DNA of 64,000 bases, taken from NCBI GenBank assembly GCA_902798615.1, contig CADBXL010000005.1, positions 1 through 64,000 of the forward strand, written 5' to 3'. Both the position numbers and the translations under genes were made by a program. The notes under the pieces are model-generated. The model made no database searches, had not been told where the DNA came from, and saw nothing but the letters and a program-made list of their open reading frames with translations. Numbering within the stretch: the stretch's first letter is position 1; each line of letters begins with the position of its first letter. Shown here in pieces: positions 17,302-25,879 of this stretch. This DNA comes from an uncultured Bacteroidales bacterium. Lineage in GTDB: Bacteria > Bacteroidota > Bacteroidia > Bacteroidales > Bacteroidaceae.

Positions 17302-17343
17302 AGTCTTTGAAGTTTTAATTAATGTTTTAGTATAATAAATATG

Positions 17344-17640
17344 TTATAAATGCTGTGAAATCAAGTTCTTAAGGTCGTTGAGCCTTATAGTGCCGCTCTG
17401 ACGCCATACCGCCTCACCATTCTTGAAAAGCATGAATGTAGGAACTGACATAATGCGATATTGCGTAGAGATAGCTTCATTCTTATCAACATCAATCTTT
17501 ATGATACGGATGCTATCGCCAAGCTCATCCTTCAGTTGCTCGAGTACTGGGTGCATCATCTTACAAGGTCCGCACCATGTTGCATAGAAATCAACAAGTG
17601 TCAACTTTCCACTCTTGATTATATCATTGAAATTCTCCAT
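17344..17640 (-). CDS. trxA: Thioredoxin
   Basis: A 98-residue protein disulfide reductase with the active site WCGPCK (Cys23, Cys26), the cis-Pro segment VPTFMLFKNGE and the usual buried Asp (VDFYATW). It is the first gene of the rubrerythrin-oxyR operon. It may reduce OxyR or peroxidase partners; that is inference from position. Confidence 0.95.
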   Translation of the reverse strand: MENFNDIIKSGKLTLVDFYATWCGPCKMMHPVLEQLKDELGDSIRIIKIDVDKNEAISTQYRIMSVPTFMLFKNGEAVWRQSGTIRLNDLKNLISQHL

Positions 17641-17685
17641 AGTTGTAATTTTTTTAGATTGTTACTTGTTTATTGAATTCTGATG

Positions 17686-17693
17686 CAAATATA
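17686..17693 (-). promoter_or_regulatory. -7 box of the trx-rbr-oxyR operon
   Basis: Minus-strand TATATTTG, 46 nt upstream of the thioredoxin ATG. No good TTG at -33, as expected for an activator-dependent promoter. Confidence 0.7.
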
Positions 17694-17726
17694 CGAACTT
17701 AATCATAGATAAACGAATGTTTGTGT

Positions 17727-17751
17727 CTATGCAAGTATAGACGGAATCTAT
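17727..17751. promoter_or_regulatory. Candidate OxyR operator
   Basis: CTAT (17727-17730), 6 nt, ATAG (17737-17740), 7 nt, CTAT (17748-17751). The enterobacterial OxyR consensus is four ATAG/CTAT elements spaced by 7 nt. Three of four elements are present, one gap is a base short, and the site sits just upstream of the -33 position, where an activator would bind. Confidence 0.5.
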
Positions 17752-17894
17752 ACATGATTTGACATAAGGAATAGTAATTCCTCGACAAAATTAAATATTT
17801 TAATCGAATAAACAAAAAAAACGGCGAAAAAATGCGATTTAAGGTAGAAAAAACATAGTAATCCTATATTTGTCATGAAAAAAGGTTGTTCATA

Positions 17895-17995
17895 AAGTTT
17901 TAAGGTTTACAGGTTGTCTGGTTAAAGGTCAGAACCATTGAAAGAAATCCGACCTAAGAACCTTAAACCTATAAACCTTAAACCTTTTTGAAATA
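17895..17995. repeat. Inverted 7-nt periodic array after the GH30 gene
   Basis: Heptads of aggtt type (aaggttt, acaggtt, gtctggt, taaaggt) face an inverted set (gacctaa, gaacctt, aaaccta, taaacct, taaacct). Read on the minus strand this follows the GH30 stop at once and could fold as a long hairpin. The rest of 17641-17894 holds the operon promoter and operator plus AT-rich sequence. Confidence 0.6.
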
Positions 17996-17996
17996 T

Positions 17997-19973
17997 TTAT
18001 TTCAACACCTTTGTCGTTGTGCCGTCAGAATACTTAATGATGTTAATACCATTCTGAATCTGTGGCAAAGAGCGGCCTTGTATGTCGTATATTCCGATTA
18101 CATCATTCTTTGATGATGATTCAGGAAGCTGAATCAAAGTAGCATCAGCATCGTGACGCACAAGCTTCACATTTCCAACCAAAGCCTCGTTCAGACCACC
18201 TGAAGACTTAGCAATATCCCATCTGAGGACGTAGTTATCAGTAGCGGTTATCTCGAAGTCAAGGGTGAAATCACTTGTCTGTGTTATGCGGGCAGACGAA
18301 CCATTTGCTGAAATGAAATACTCTGGAGTAGAGACTGCTGAAGCTATGTTAGTGCCTGTGGTCGTCAGGATATTGGCAGTCACCTTGGGCGTTCCCTTCC
18401 AACCAATGGTTGAGTAATGGAGGGTATATTTGCCCGGTTCGAGTTGCAGACGGTAGTTATTCTCCTCACCATAGCTCACATATCCGTCGCTTGAGTTGCC
18501 AGTACGGAAATAGAAAGCGAGCTGCATGAGTCCTTCGGCAGAGAAGCCCATGATACGAGGACCGAGGCTGTAAGTGCCAGCTTTACGAATGCCATCCTCA
18601 AACTTTGCCCGCCATCCGGCAGGAATACATGAAGCACCATAGAGGTCGTAGCCATCGGTCATTATGCTGACTACGTTCTCATCCTCAATGTTATCAGGAA
18701 TGTCTGTACGTGCGCTGTTCTTCGTAAAAATGAAGGTATTCACGCTATAAGGAGCCACGCTAACCTCTGGCTGATAAGTCTCAGCATCAAGGGCAACATC
18801 CGATTTCTGAGCGTTGAGAGTCTCGCTTGTCACTATCATACTACCTTTAAGCGTGTTGAATGGCAAGGATAGGGTAGTGGTGAACGTATCGCCTGAAGGA
18901 TTGAGCACCATAACGATAGTACTGTCGCCTGTCTGTGAAAGATATGCGGATGAAGAAAGCGAACCTGTGGCATCATCGAGAGAGTGACGAATACGAGTAC
19001 TGCCCGATACATACTTAGCATACTGCGAGAGAATATATCCGCGCTTGGTAATGGCATTGTTAGTTGTGCCATAATTTCCATCGCCAAGACATCCGTAGTA
19101 ACGCTTGAGCGAATAGTGAACCCACGCACTCATATTGGCGAGCATGGCATCATTAATGCTACGGGCAAAGAGGAAACCGTCATCCTTCCAGTTTATGTTC
19201 TGTCCATTGTTCTGCTGACGCTCATTGATAAGGAACTCCGTCATCCATACCTCCTTACCCTTCTGTGCTGCAAGAGGGTAGGAAGAACCGTCCCAACCAT
19301 AGAAATGACCGCCCACTATGTCGAGCTGCTTACAAGCCTCTTCATCGTTGAGTATAGCCTCGTGAATGTCCTTTGTGAAGTGAATAGCCTCTGGGGCGAT
19401 AATCTTGCACTTGATGAGAGAGCCGTAATTACGCAGGAACTTAGCCAATTTCTCGCCTGTCCAGATACAACTCTGATATTCGGCATTCCAGTCAGGCTCA
19501 TTCTGAATAGATACCGCATCAATTTCCACGCCCTGTTCCTTCATATATTCATAATAGGAGTTGAGGAACTTAGCCCAGTCCTCGTAGCGTGATTCAAGCA
19601 ACTCACCACCATTGCTGTCGCTATTGTTCGTTTTCCATGATGCTGGTGGCGACCAAGGAGAAGCGAAAATGAAAGCTCCGTTCTTCTTGGCGTTCTTGGC
19701 ATTAGCCACACCAGCACTCCACGCGCTCTTGTTGTTGGCAATGTAGAGACGGAGCACGTTGAGCCCCAGTTGATTGTCTGCCTTACCGAAGAGTTTGTTC
19801 ATCTCCGTTTCACCGAGCCAATATGACCAAGTAGGACTTGGAGAGAAGCCGCCAAAGCCTGTTACGTGCTGATATTGCACTCTACCGTCAATATTTATGC
19901 TTGCCTTCTTGTTTGCTGCATAGGCAGAAGCACTTACCAAAAGGGATAATACTGCTACAGTAAATTTGTTCAT
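17997..19973 (-). CDS. Secreted GH30 glycoside hydrolase (probable glucuronoxylanase type)
   Basis: A 658-residue exported enzyme with signal peptide MNKFTVAVLSLLVSASAYAA. The GH30 catalytic barrel (about 25-300) shows GFGGFSPSPTWSYWL, FASPWSPPASWKTN, the acid/base Glu159 in SIQNEPDW and the nucleophile Glu246 in VWMTEF. The GH30 side beta-domain follows (to about 415), then a carbohydrate-binding-like beta-sandwich (about 440-600) and a C-terminal GIYDIQGR..GINIIK tail. It most resembles bacterial GH30 xylanases; exact specificity (xylan, glucan or galactan) cannot be settled by eye. The nearby GH3 enzyme would act on released oligosaccharides. Confidence 0.9.
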   Translation of the reverse strand: MNKFTVAVLSLLVSASAYAANKKASINIDGRVQYQHVTGFGGFSPSPTWSYWLGETEMNKLFGKADNQLGLNVLRLYIANNKSAWSAGVANAKNAKKNGAFIFASPWSPPASWKTNNSDSNGGELLESRYEDWAKFLNSYYEYMKEQGVEIDAVSIQNEPDWNAEYQSCIWTGEKLAKFLRNYGSLIKCKIIAPEAIHFTKDIHEAILNDEEACKQLDIVGGHFYGWDGSSYPLAAQKGKEVWMTEFLINERQQNNGQNINWKDDGFLFARSINDAMLANMSAWVHYSLKRYYGCLGDGNYGTTNNAITKRGYILSQYAKYVSGSTRIRHSLDDATGSLSSSAYLSQTGDSTIVMVLNPSGDTFTTTLSLPFNTLKGSMIVTSETLNAQKSDVALDAETYQPEVSVAPYSVNTFIFTKNSARTDIPDNIEDENVVSIMTDGYDLYGASCIPAGWRAKFEDGIRKAGTYSLGPRIMGFSAEGLMQLAFYFRTGNSSDGYVSYGEENNYRLQLEPGKYTLHYSTIGWKGTPKVTANILTTTGTNIASAVSTPEYFISANGSSARITQTSDFTLDFEITATDNYVLRWDIAKSSGGLNEALVGNVKLVRHDADATLIQLPESSSKNDVIGIYDIQGRSLPQIQNGINIIKYSDGTTTKVLK

Positions 19974-20021
19974 GATTAGTATTTATTAGATCGTTTTATG
20001 TTTAGATTTCTTTTTCGATTG

Positions 20022-20051
20022 CAAAAATATAATTTTTTTCGCAGAAAACAA
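20022..20051 (-). promoter_or_regulatory. Promoter of the GH30 gene
   Basis: Minus-strand TATTTTTG (20029-20022) with TTG (20051-20049) 19 nt upstream. Confidence 0.75.
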
Positions 20052-20298
20052 TAGGATTGTTCATTTTTTTGATGTTGGGATATAAAAAAATCGACTTGTA
20101 AGGAGTTCGAGGAGTACATGGGGGCAGTTGTAAGGAGTTCAAGACGGATACCTTGGGCGATAAAACCATCGTCTTGTATTCCTTTCACTCCTTAAACTAA
20201 ACACTCTTCACTTTAATCTTACACCTTCATTATACCTTCACATAGGTATTTATCCCGTTGATAAAACTATAAAAACACAATAATTTAACCTTTATAAG

Positions 20299-20385
20299 AC
20301 CATTATATTACCATAGTTAATGGTATTATTATGGTATTATAATGGTAATATAATGGTATTATTATGGTATTATCATCGAGTTTGG
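20299..20385. repeat. Bipartite 11-nt periodic array (locus B)
   Basis: ACCAT heads two units at 20299 and 20310. Its inverse ATGGT heads units at 20320, 20331, 20342, 20353 and 20364, and ATCGAGTTTGG continues the phase at 20375. Steps are exactly 11 nt. The ATCGAGTTTGGTT block also occurs twice, in inverted orientation, at locus F (45311-45373). Confidence 0.85.
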
Positions 20386-20503
20386 TTGGGAGGTACAAGG
20401 GAGAAGCATAGGAAGAGCAACGAAGGTAAAACGTATAATCAAGAGTCTTAGTTTCTGTTCGTAACCGTTGAATGCATTTTATAAATTATTTTTTACGTAA
20501 ATA

Positions 20504-20535
20504 TTTGGTTCTATCAGATATTTTGTGTATTTTTG
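20504..20535 (+). promoter_or_regulatory. Consensus promoter fused to a gene relic
   Basis: TTTG (20504-20507), 20 nt, TATTTTTG (20528-20535), one of the best matches in the window. No start codon follows in a usable frame; the sequence runs directly into an LRR-encoding fragment. Confidence 0.75.
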
Positions 20536-20540
20536 CATAC

Positions 20541-20795
20541 TCTGGTTGTAGAAGTCTAACCTCTGTCACAATCCCTAACTCCGTGACAAGAATTGGAGAT
20601 GATGCTTTCTCTGGCTGCGGTGACCTAGTTTCAATCACTTTTGAAGGAAGTACATCTCCTGAGTTTGGGGAAGATGTTTTTGAGGGAGTTGATAAATCCA
20701 TCCTCGTATATGTTCCGGCTAATAGCTTAGAGGCATATAAGAAGGTGTTGGGAATTTATTTCCAAGAAGCATCTATACAAGCATTACAACATTAA
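20541..20795 (+). pseudogene. 3' remnant of a BspA-like leucine-rich-repeat protein
   Basis: The frame encodes the end of a BspA-type LRR_5 surface protein: SGCRSLTSVTIPNSVTRIGDDAFSGC fits the 23-residue LRR pattern, then the usual terminal FEGVDKSILVYVPANSLEAYK segment. No signal peptide, no in-frame ATG and only about two repeats remain. A perfect promoter sits just upstream, so a deletion seems to have joined a promoter to the 3' end of the gene. The rest of 19974-21040 is non-coding with an 11-nt array. Confidence 0.75.
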
Positions 20796-21040
20796 TGATG
20801 ATGGCAAGTACAGAGTTGTCTATAACTTTGTGCCTTTGCGTCTTTGCGTTTGGGAGAAATGACGGATTTAGATTGTTTGATTGTTCTTGTGTTATAGATT
20901 ATTCTTGTATAAAACCGATATTCCTACGGACAAAAGCGATAAATGTCGTTTTTTCGTTAAACTTTATCTGTTTTTCTGCGTCTTTATCAAAGATAAAGAT
21001 TTTGGTAAATAGGTAAAGCTAAATTATTATACTAAACTTA

Positions 21041-23983
21041 ATGAAGAAAATTATTTATTCTATAGCCCTGTCTATAGCATTTATTCCGGCTTCTGCGGGA
21101 AACAGAAGTTCGCTGTCGTTTGATACTTATGAATGGGACTTTGGCGCTATTGATGCAGCTAAAGGTACTGTGTGTCATACGTTTACATTCAAGAATGTGT
21201 CTAAGGCTCCTGTAAGGATTGCCAAGACGAATGCAAGTTGTGACTGCATCACAGCTCGCTATCCTTCTAATGCCATTAAGCCTGGAGAAGAAGCTAAGGT
21301 GTTGTTGGCTTTCTCTCCTAATAATGCTTCAGGAAAGACATACCGCAGCGTTGAACTTATTGATGCCGAGGGAAATACTCTTGGCGCTCTTTCTGCAAAA
21401 GCTGTTGTCGGCGAGGCTAATTCTGTAGTTGCCCAGCAGGACAGCAAGTACAAATATCCTTTCCAAGACCCAAGTCTTTCACGTGAGGAGCGTGTTGAGA
21501 ACCTTATCTCTCTTCTTACTCCAGAGGAGAAGGTAGGTCTGATGATGAACAAGTCAATTTCAGTTGACCGTCTCGGTATTCCTTCATACAACTGGTGGAG
21601 CGAGGCTTGTCATGGTGTTCGTCAGGGTGGATATACCGTATATCCTCAGCCTATCGGTATGGCAGCAGCCTTTAGCGAGAAACTGATTTATGATGTGTTC
21701 TCTACGGTATCGGACGAGGCTCGTGCCAATTGGAACCGTTCTGACCATAACGTGTTCAACGTGCCGATGGGCGTGACTTACTATCCTGGCAATCCTGAGC
21801 TTACTTTCTGGTGTCCTAACGTGAATATCTTCCGTGATCCTCGTTGGGGACGTGGTCAGGAGACCTGTGGTGAGGATCCATATATGAACGCTGTTCTTGG
21901 TGTTCAGACAGTTCTCGGTATGCAGGGAAATGATGACAAATACTTCAAGACTCATGCCTGCGCAAAGCACTATGCCGTTCATAGCGGTCCGGAGCCTCTT
22001 CGTCATTCATACAACGCAACAGTCTCTATGCGTGACCTTTGGGAAACCTATCTCCCAGCTTTCAAGGCTTTGGTAAAGAAGGCTAACGTGAGGGAGGTGA
22101 TGTGTGCGTACAACCGTTATGAGGGTAAGCCTTGCTGTACAAGTGACCGTCTCTTGGTTGATATCCTTCGCCGCAAGTGGAACTATGACGCAATAGTTTT
22201 GACTGACTGTGATGCTATCAATAACTTCTATAACAAGGGACAGCACGAAACCCATAAGGATCCTCTCTCAGCTTCTGTAGATGCGGTTCTCAACGGCACA
22301 GACCTTGAGTGCGGTAAGGTGTTCATGGTACTTACAGAGGCTCTCCAGAAGGGACTTATTAAGGAGTCTGTTCTTGACGACCATCTTAGAAAGACACTCA
22401 TGGGACGTTTCGAACTTGGTATGTTCGACCCAGCAGATATGCTTCCTTGGGCTAATCTCACACCAGATGTAATCAGTAGCGAGGCAAACAACGACCTTGC
22501 TACACAGGCAGCTCGCGAGTCTATGGTTCTTCTGAAGAACAATGGCGTGCTTCCTCTCTCAAAGGACATCAAGACTATTGCGGTAGTTGGTCCTAATGCT
22601 GATGATGTGGAGCTTCTTAACGGAAACTATGGCGGTACTCCTACGGATAATCACAAGCACTCTTTGCTTGAGGGTATCAAGAATGCTGTTCCTGGTGCAA
22701 AGGTTATCTATCATAAGGCTTGTACTCTTGCTGATGAATACAACACCTTCTCGCATCTCAAGGATATGAACGAGGGCAAGGGCGCTTATGTTGAGTTCTG
22801 GAACAATAACGAGCTTGAGGGTGATCCTGCGGTTACTGGCTACTATAAGGAGGCATTCAATTTCTCTACCTTCGGAGGATGGGGCTTTGCTCAGGGAGTA
22901 AGCACAGAGAAGATTTCCGTGCGAGTAACCGGCACTTACAAATCTACGTTCACAGGCGAGATGAAATACACGCTCTCTACCGATAATGGCTATACGCTGA
23001 AGGTGAACGGTGAGGTTGTGGAACAGGCAGAGCCTACACGCCGTCGCTTCGGATTCAACCGTACACCAGAATATAAGTCATTCCAAGTGAAGAAGGGCGA
23101 AACCTATAACATTGAGATTGAGTATCGTCGTGGTAAGGGTAACTTCGCCATGCTCCGTGGTGACATCTGCGAGCGTAAGCTTGTTGACTATACCGACATC
23201 GCTAATGATGTTAAGCAGGCAGATGCTATCATCGTGATTGGCGGTATCTCTGCAAGTATGGAAGGTGAGGGTGGCGATAAGGCTGACATAGAGCTTCCAA
23301 AGGTACAGCAGAGACTTCTTGAGGCTATGCGTGGAACTGGCAAGCCTGTAGTTATGGTGAACTGTTCAGGTTCGGCTATTGCCTTCGGTAGCGTTGAGGA
23401 CAAGTATGATGCCCTTATTCAGGCTTGGTATCCTGGACAGGGTGGTGCAAAGGCACTTGCTGATGTGATCTTCGGCGATTACAACCCTTCAGGAAAACTC
23501 CCTGTTACATTCTACACATCAAACAATGACCTTCCTGATTTCCTTGATTATAGTATGGAGAACCGCACATACCGTTACTTCAAGGGCAATGCCCTCTATC
23601 CATTCGGCTACGGAATGTCATATACATCATTCAACTATGGCAAGGCAAAGCTCTCAAAGTCTTCTATGAAGAAGGATGGCAAGATAACAATCACCGTACC
23701 TGTTACCAATACAGGTAATCGTGAAGGTGAGGAAATCGTTCAGGTATATGTAAAGGCATTGGATTATGCCGATGCCCCAATCAAGTCGCTGAAAGGTTTC
23801 CAGAAGATAAAACTTGCAGCAGGAGAGACAGGCAAGGCTGTTATCACACTCGATGGCGAATCTTTTGAATATTATGATCCGTCAATAGATGAGCTTTCTA
23901 CACGCTCTGGTAAATACCAGATAATGTACGGAAGTTCTTCACTTGACAAGGATTTGCAGACATTGGACTTTTCTGTTAAGTAG
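21041..23983 (+). CDS. Secreted GH3 beta-glycosidase with N-terminal DUF1573 domain and PA14 insert
   Basis: A 980-residue exported GH3 enzyme. Signal peptide (1-19), then a DUF1573 Ig-like domain (about 24-125: YEWDFGAIDAAKG, HTFTFKNVSKAPVRI, ASCDCITARYP). The GH3 barrel (about 140-470) has KHYAVHSGPEPLRH and the nucleophile Asp389 in VLTDCDA. The second GH3 domain is split by a PA14 lectin-like insert (about 610-710). A C-terminal Fn3-like domain ends at 980. WCPNVNIFRDPRWGRGQETCGEDP resembles the beta-xylosidase and beta-glucosidase branch. DUF1573 fused to GH3 is an unusual arrangement; DUF1573 proteins normally stand alone. Confidence 0.9.
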   Translation: MKKIIYSIALSIAFIPASAGNRSSLSFDTYEWDFGAIDAAKGTVCHTFTFKNVSKAPVRIAKTNASCDCITARYPSNAIKPGEEAKVLLAFSPNNASGKTYRSVELIDAEGNTLGALSAKAVVGEANSVVAQQDSKYKYPFQDPSLSREERVENLISLLTPEEKVGLMMNKSISVDRLGIPSYNWWSEACHGVRQGGYTVYPQPIGMAAAFSEKLIYDVFSTVSDEARANWNRSDHNVFNVPMGVTYYPGNPELTFWCPNVNIFRDPRWGRGQETCGEDPYMNAVLGVQTVLGMQGNDDKYFKTHACAKHYAVHSGPEPLRHSYNATVSMRDLWETYLPAFKALVKKANVREVMCAYNRYEGKPCCTSDRLLVDILRRKWNYDAIVLTDCDAINNFYNKGQHETHKDPLSASVDAVLNGTDLECGKVFMVLTEALQKGLIKESVLDDHLRKTLMGRFELGMFDPADMLPWANLTPDVISSEANNDLATQAARESMVLLKNNGVLPLSKDIKTIAVVGPNADDVELLNGNYGGTPTDNHKHSLLEGIKNAVPGAKVIYHKACTLADEYNTFSHLKDMNEGKGAYVEFWNNNELEGDPAVTGYYKEAFNFSTFGGWGFAQGVSTEKISVRVTGTYKSTFTGEMKYTLSTDNGYTLKVNGEVVEQAEPTRRRFGFNRTPEYKSFQVKKGETYNIEIEYRRGKGNFAMLRGDICERKLVDYTDIANDVKQADAIIVIGGISASMEGEGGDKADIELPKVQQRLLEAMRGTGKPVVMVNCSGSAIAFGSVEDKYDALIQAWYPGQGGAKALADVIFGDYNPSGKLPVTFYTSNNDLPDFLDYSMENRTYRYFKGNALYPFGYGMSYTSFNYGKAKLSKSSMKKDGKITITVPVTNTGNREGEEIVQVYVKALDYADAPIKSLKGFQKIKLAAGETGKAVITLDGESFEYYDPSIDELSTRSGKYQIMYGSSSLDKDLQTLDFSVK

Positions 23984-24003
23984 GTTTTAAGAACAAATTT
24001 GGA

Positions 24004-24040
24004 GCCCGCCACGTGATGTGTCGGGTTTCCTTTTTTTTCT
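24004..24040 (+). terminator. Intrinsic terminator of the GH3 gene
   Basis: Stem CCCGCCAC with GTGTCGGG (one mismatch), followed by a long T run. Confidence 0.88.
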
Positions 24041-24121
24041 TGTATAAAGGCTTTTGAATACTTTTTTCTTTGTTTCCTTCATTTTTTTGAGAGATTTATA
24101 CATTTATTATTAGAAAAAACT

Positions 24122-24129
24122 TATCTTTG
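24122..24129 (+). promoter_or_regulatory. -7 box of the mgtC-like gene
   Basis: TATCTTTG followed by GCACTC. The -33 element is not evident. Confidence 0.65.
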
Positions 24130-24146
24130 CACTCAAGAAACAAGAC

Positions 24147-24189
24147 GTGCGCCAGCCGTATGGGGGTTGACACGCTTTTCATTCGTGCG
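24147..24189 (+). promoter_or_regulatory. Structured 5' leader of the mgtC-like gene
   Basis: The roughly 90-nt untranslated leader contains GTGCGCCAGCC, a GTAT loop and GGGGGTTGACACGC (24147-24175), which can pair through CAGCC/GGTTG. A second CGTGCG lies at 24184-24189. The same layout occurs upstream of rlmN and of the His-rich protein gene. It is not a known Mg2+ riboswitch that I recognise. Confidence 0.45.
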
Positions 24190-24221
24190 AAGAAGCACTA
24201 AGAATCTAATAATAAAATATT

Positions 24222-24935
24222 ATGCTAAACGAAATCTATACACAGATATGCGCTTCGGAAGTTAATGCTATTGGAGCAATATACAAGTTGTTTATTAGTT
24301 TATTACTTGGAGGAGTGATAGGCGTTGAGCGTCGTCAGAAAGGACAGGTGGCAGGTATGCGCACGTTTGCCCTTATCTCCATGGGAGCAACTCTTGCCAT
24401 GCTCGTGTCTATCTATATACCACAGGAATATATGGGCTTGAAGAATGGAGATCCTGGACGTATTGCTGCTCAGGTAATATCAGGTATCGGTTTCCTCGGT
24501 GCTGGCGCTATCATTCAGATGAAAGGCTCTGTCAGGGGACTAACTACAGCTGCAGGTATCTGGATGACTGCTTGTATAGGTTTGGCTGTTGGTGCAGGAA
24601 TGTTTGTCATTGCCACGGCTGCCTGTTTCCTTATCATTGCCATCTTGAAGGCATTTGAGTTCTTTGAGAAGATATTCCTCAAGGGCACAGAGCAGAATGT
24701 GATAAGGTTGAAGGTGTCAAGAATCGTCAAGGACTCAAATGTTTACCACGATTGCTTCAAGAGACACAACGTCCATCTGTCATACGAGTATCTGCGTTAT
24801 GACTATACGGAGAACTTCACTACTTTCAACTTCATTGTGCGCACCAATGACCGTACGGATTTCGTGGAACTCTTCCATGATATTCACTCCTTGGGCGATG
24901 TAATGTCACTCACACTGACCAATGAGGTGAACTAA
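24222..24935 (+). CDS. MgtC/SapB family membrane protein
   Basis: A 237-residue inner-membrane protein. The MgtC domain (about 20-145) shows LLLGGVIGVERRQKGQVAGMRTFALISMGATLAML, the GRIAAQVISGIGFLGAGAIIQ core and GLTTAAGIWMTACIGLAVGAG. A cytoplasmic ACT-like C-terminal region of about 85 residues follows. MgtC proteins help survival in low Mg2+ or inside phagocytes and inhibit F-type ATP synthase in Salmonella; family members in commensals have unclear roles. It is monocistronic with a structured leader. Confidence 0.93.
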   Translation: MLNEIYTQICASEVNAIGAIYKLFISLLLGGVIGVERRQKGQVAGMRTFALISMGATLAMLVSIYIPQEYMGLKNGDPGRIAAQVISGIGFLGAGAIIQMKGSVRGLTTAAGIWMTACIGLAVGAGMFVIATAACFLIIAILKAFEFFEKIFLKGTEQNVIRLKVSRIVKDSNVYHDCFKRHNVHLSYEYLRYDYTENFTTFNFIVRTNDRTDFVELFHDIHSLGDVMSLTLTNEVN

Positions 24936-25066
24936 ATGAAATTCTATGGAGTCGCGTTTCGTGACGTCATCGGGCACCAATGATGTAATTTGAAAACGAA
25001 AAACGCTTTCAAATCAGGAGAGTGGATTATGGCAGACGATGAGCAGCCCCTAATAGACCTATATCG

Positions 25067-25456
25067 GTGTGTGTTTGGTAACAGATACTATGTTACCATT
25101 GCCGCTTGTGGAGTTCCTTATATAATCTGTGTTATACGTAGGTGAGACGGCATCGGCATCACTAAGGAAAAAGAAAGGTAACATAGTAACTGTTACCCAA
25201 TAAGGGGACTATCCCCTCATACATCCTAAAGGTCTTATTATATAAATAAATAATATTTATTTATATAATAAGCATTATAAAGTAGCTTTCCGGGTGTGTG
25301 TGTTTGGTAACAGATACTATGTTACCTTTGTCGCTTTTGGAGCTTCTTATATAATCTGTGTTATGCGTAGGTGAGACGGCATCGGCATCACATGAAAAAG
25401 AAAGGTAACATAGTAACTGTTACCAAATAAAGGGACTATCCCATACATTCTAAAGG
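25067..25456. repeat. Tandem duplicate of a GGTAACA-bounded hairpin unit
   Basis: Two copies (about 25067-25232 and 25296-25456) are nearly identical. Each starts with GGTAACA..TGTTACC (25077-25097; 25306-25326) and ends with the inverted form (25177-25197; 25404-25424). Each unit can therefore form a long hairpin, and its ends are also palindromic. Between the copies is a perfect inverted repeat with 18-bp AT-rich arms and a 3-nt loop (25234-25272). No ORF is encoded. Confidence 0.85.
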
Positions 25457-25481
25457 CGTCTTTCCTGATTTTGGTTTACAG

Positions 25482-25593
25482 TTTAGTTGTTATTATACTG
25501 CATTCGTTGACATCATACTTGAAAGGTTGTCGGTTTTCTGGAAAGGTTTACACAATCCTGATTTAGTTGTCATCATACTGAATTCGTTTACTC
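25482..25593. repeat. Direct repeat of about 32 bp
   Basis: TTTAGTTGTTATTATACTG (from 25482) recurs with few changes from 25562, 80 bp later, in the same non-coding island. Confidence 0.6.
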
Positions 25594-25674
25594 CGCATAG
25601 GAAACTATGAAAAACACTATTCCCAAACCATCTCTCAAGTTGATACGGGCTTTCAATGAGATTCTGCAAGAACT

Positions 25675-25800
25675 TCCAACTTCCTTCGATGTAGTTCCGA
25701 TGTACCTCCGTTATAAGTCCGTTGTAAGTCCGTTCATCCTATAGTCCTAGGAGCGAACTCAGAGCGAAGGCACAACGAAGGCTGAACGAAGGCACAACAG
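25675..25800. repeat. Bipartite 11-nt periodic array (locus C)
   Basis: The first half is pinned by CG at 25687, 25698, 25709, 25720 and 25731 (TCCGT-type units). The second half is pinned by CG at 25754, 25765, 25776 and 25787 (GCGAAGGCACA-type units) in the opposite sense. All steps are exactly 11 nt. Confidence 0.85.
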
Positions 25801-25816
25801 CATTTCTAACCCTGCA

Positions 25817-25846
25817 ATAACAAGTAACGGGTAACAATAAGGATTT
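25817..25846. repeat. Second copy of the GTAAC array arm
   Basis: Positions 25824-25846 match 62-84 exactly over 23 nt. No inverted partner follows here, so the copy is one-sided. Confidence 0.8.
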
Positions 25847-25879
25847 CTGTGTTAGCGTACGTCAATATTAACATAATAG

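Noticed and set aside
20795-21016. 73-residue frame after the BspA relic
   Set aside because: Low-complexity product without a promoter or family features; partly the decayed tail of the relic.
24130-24221. Known Mg2+ riboswitch (M-box or mgtA type)
   Set aside because: The leader is too short (about 90 nt) and lacks the conserved loops of those classes.
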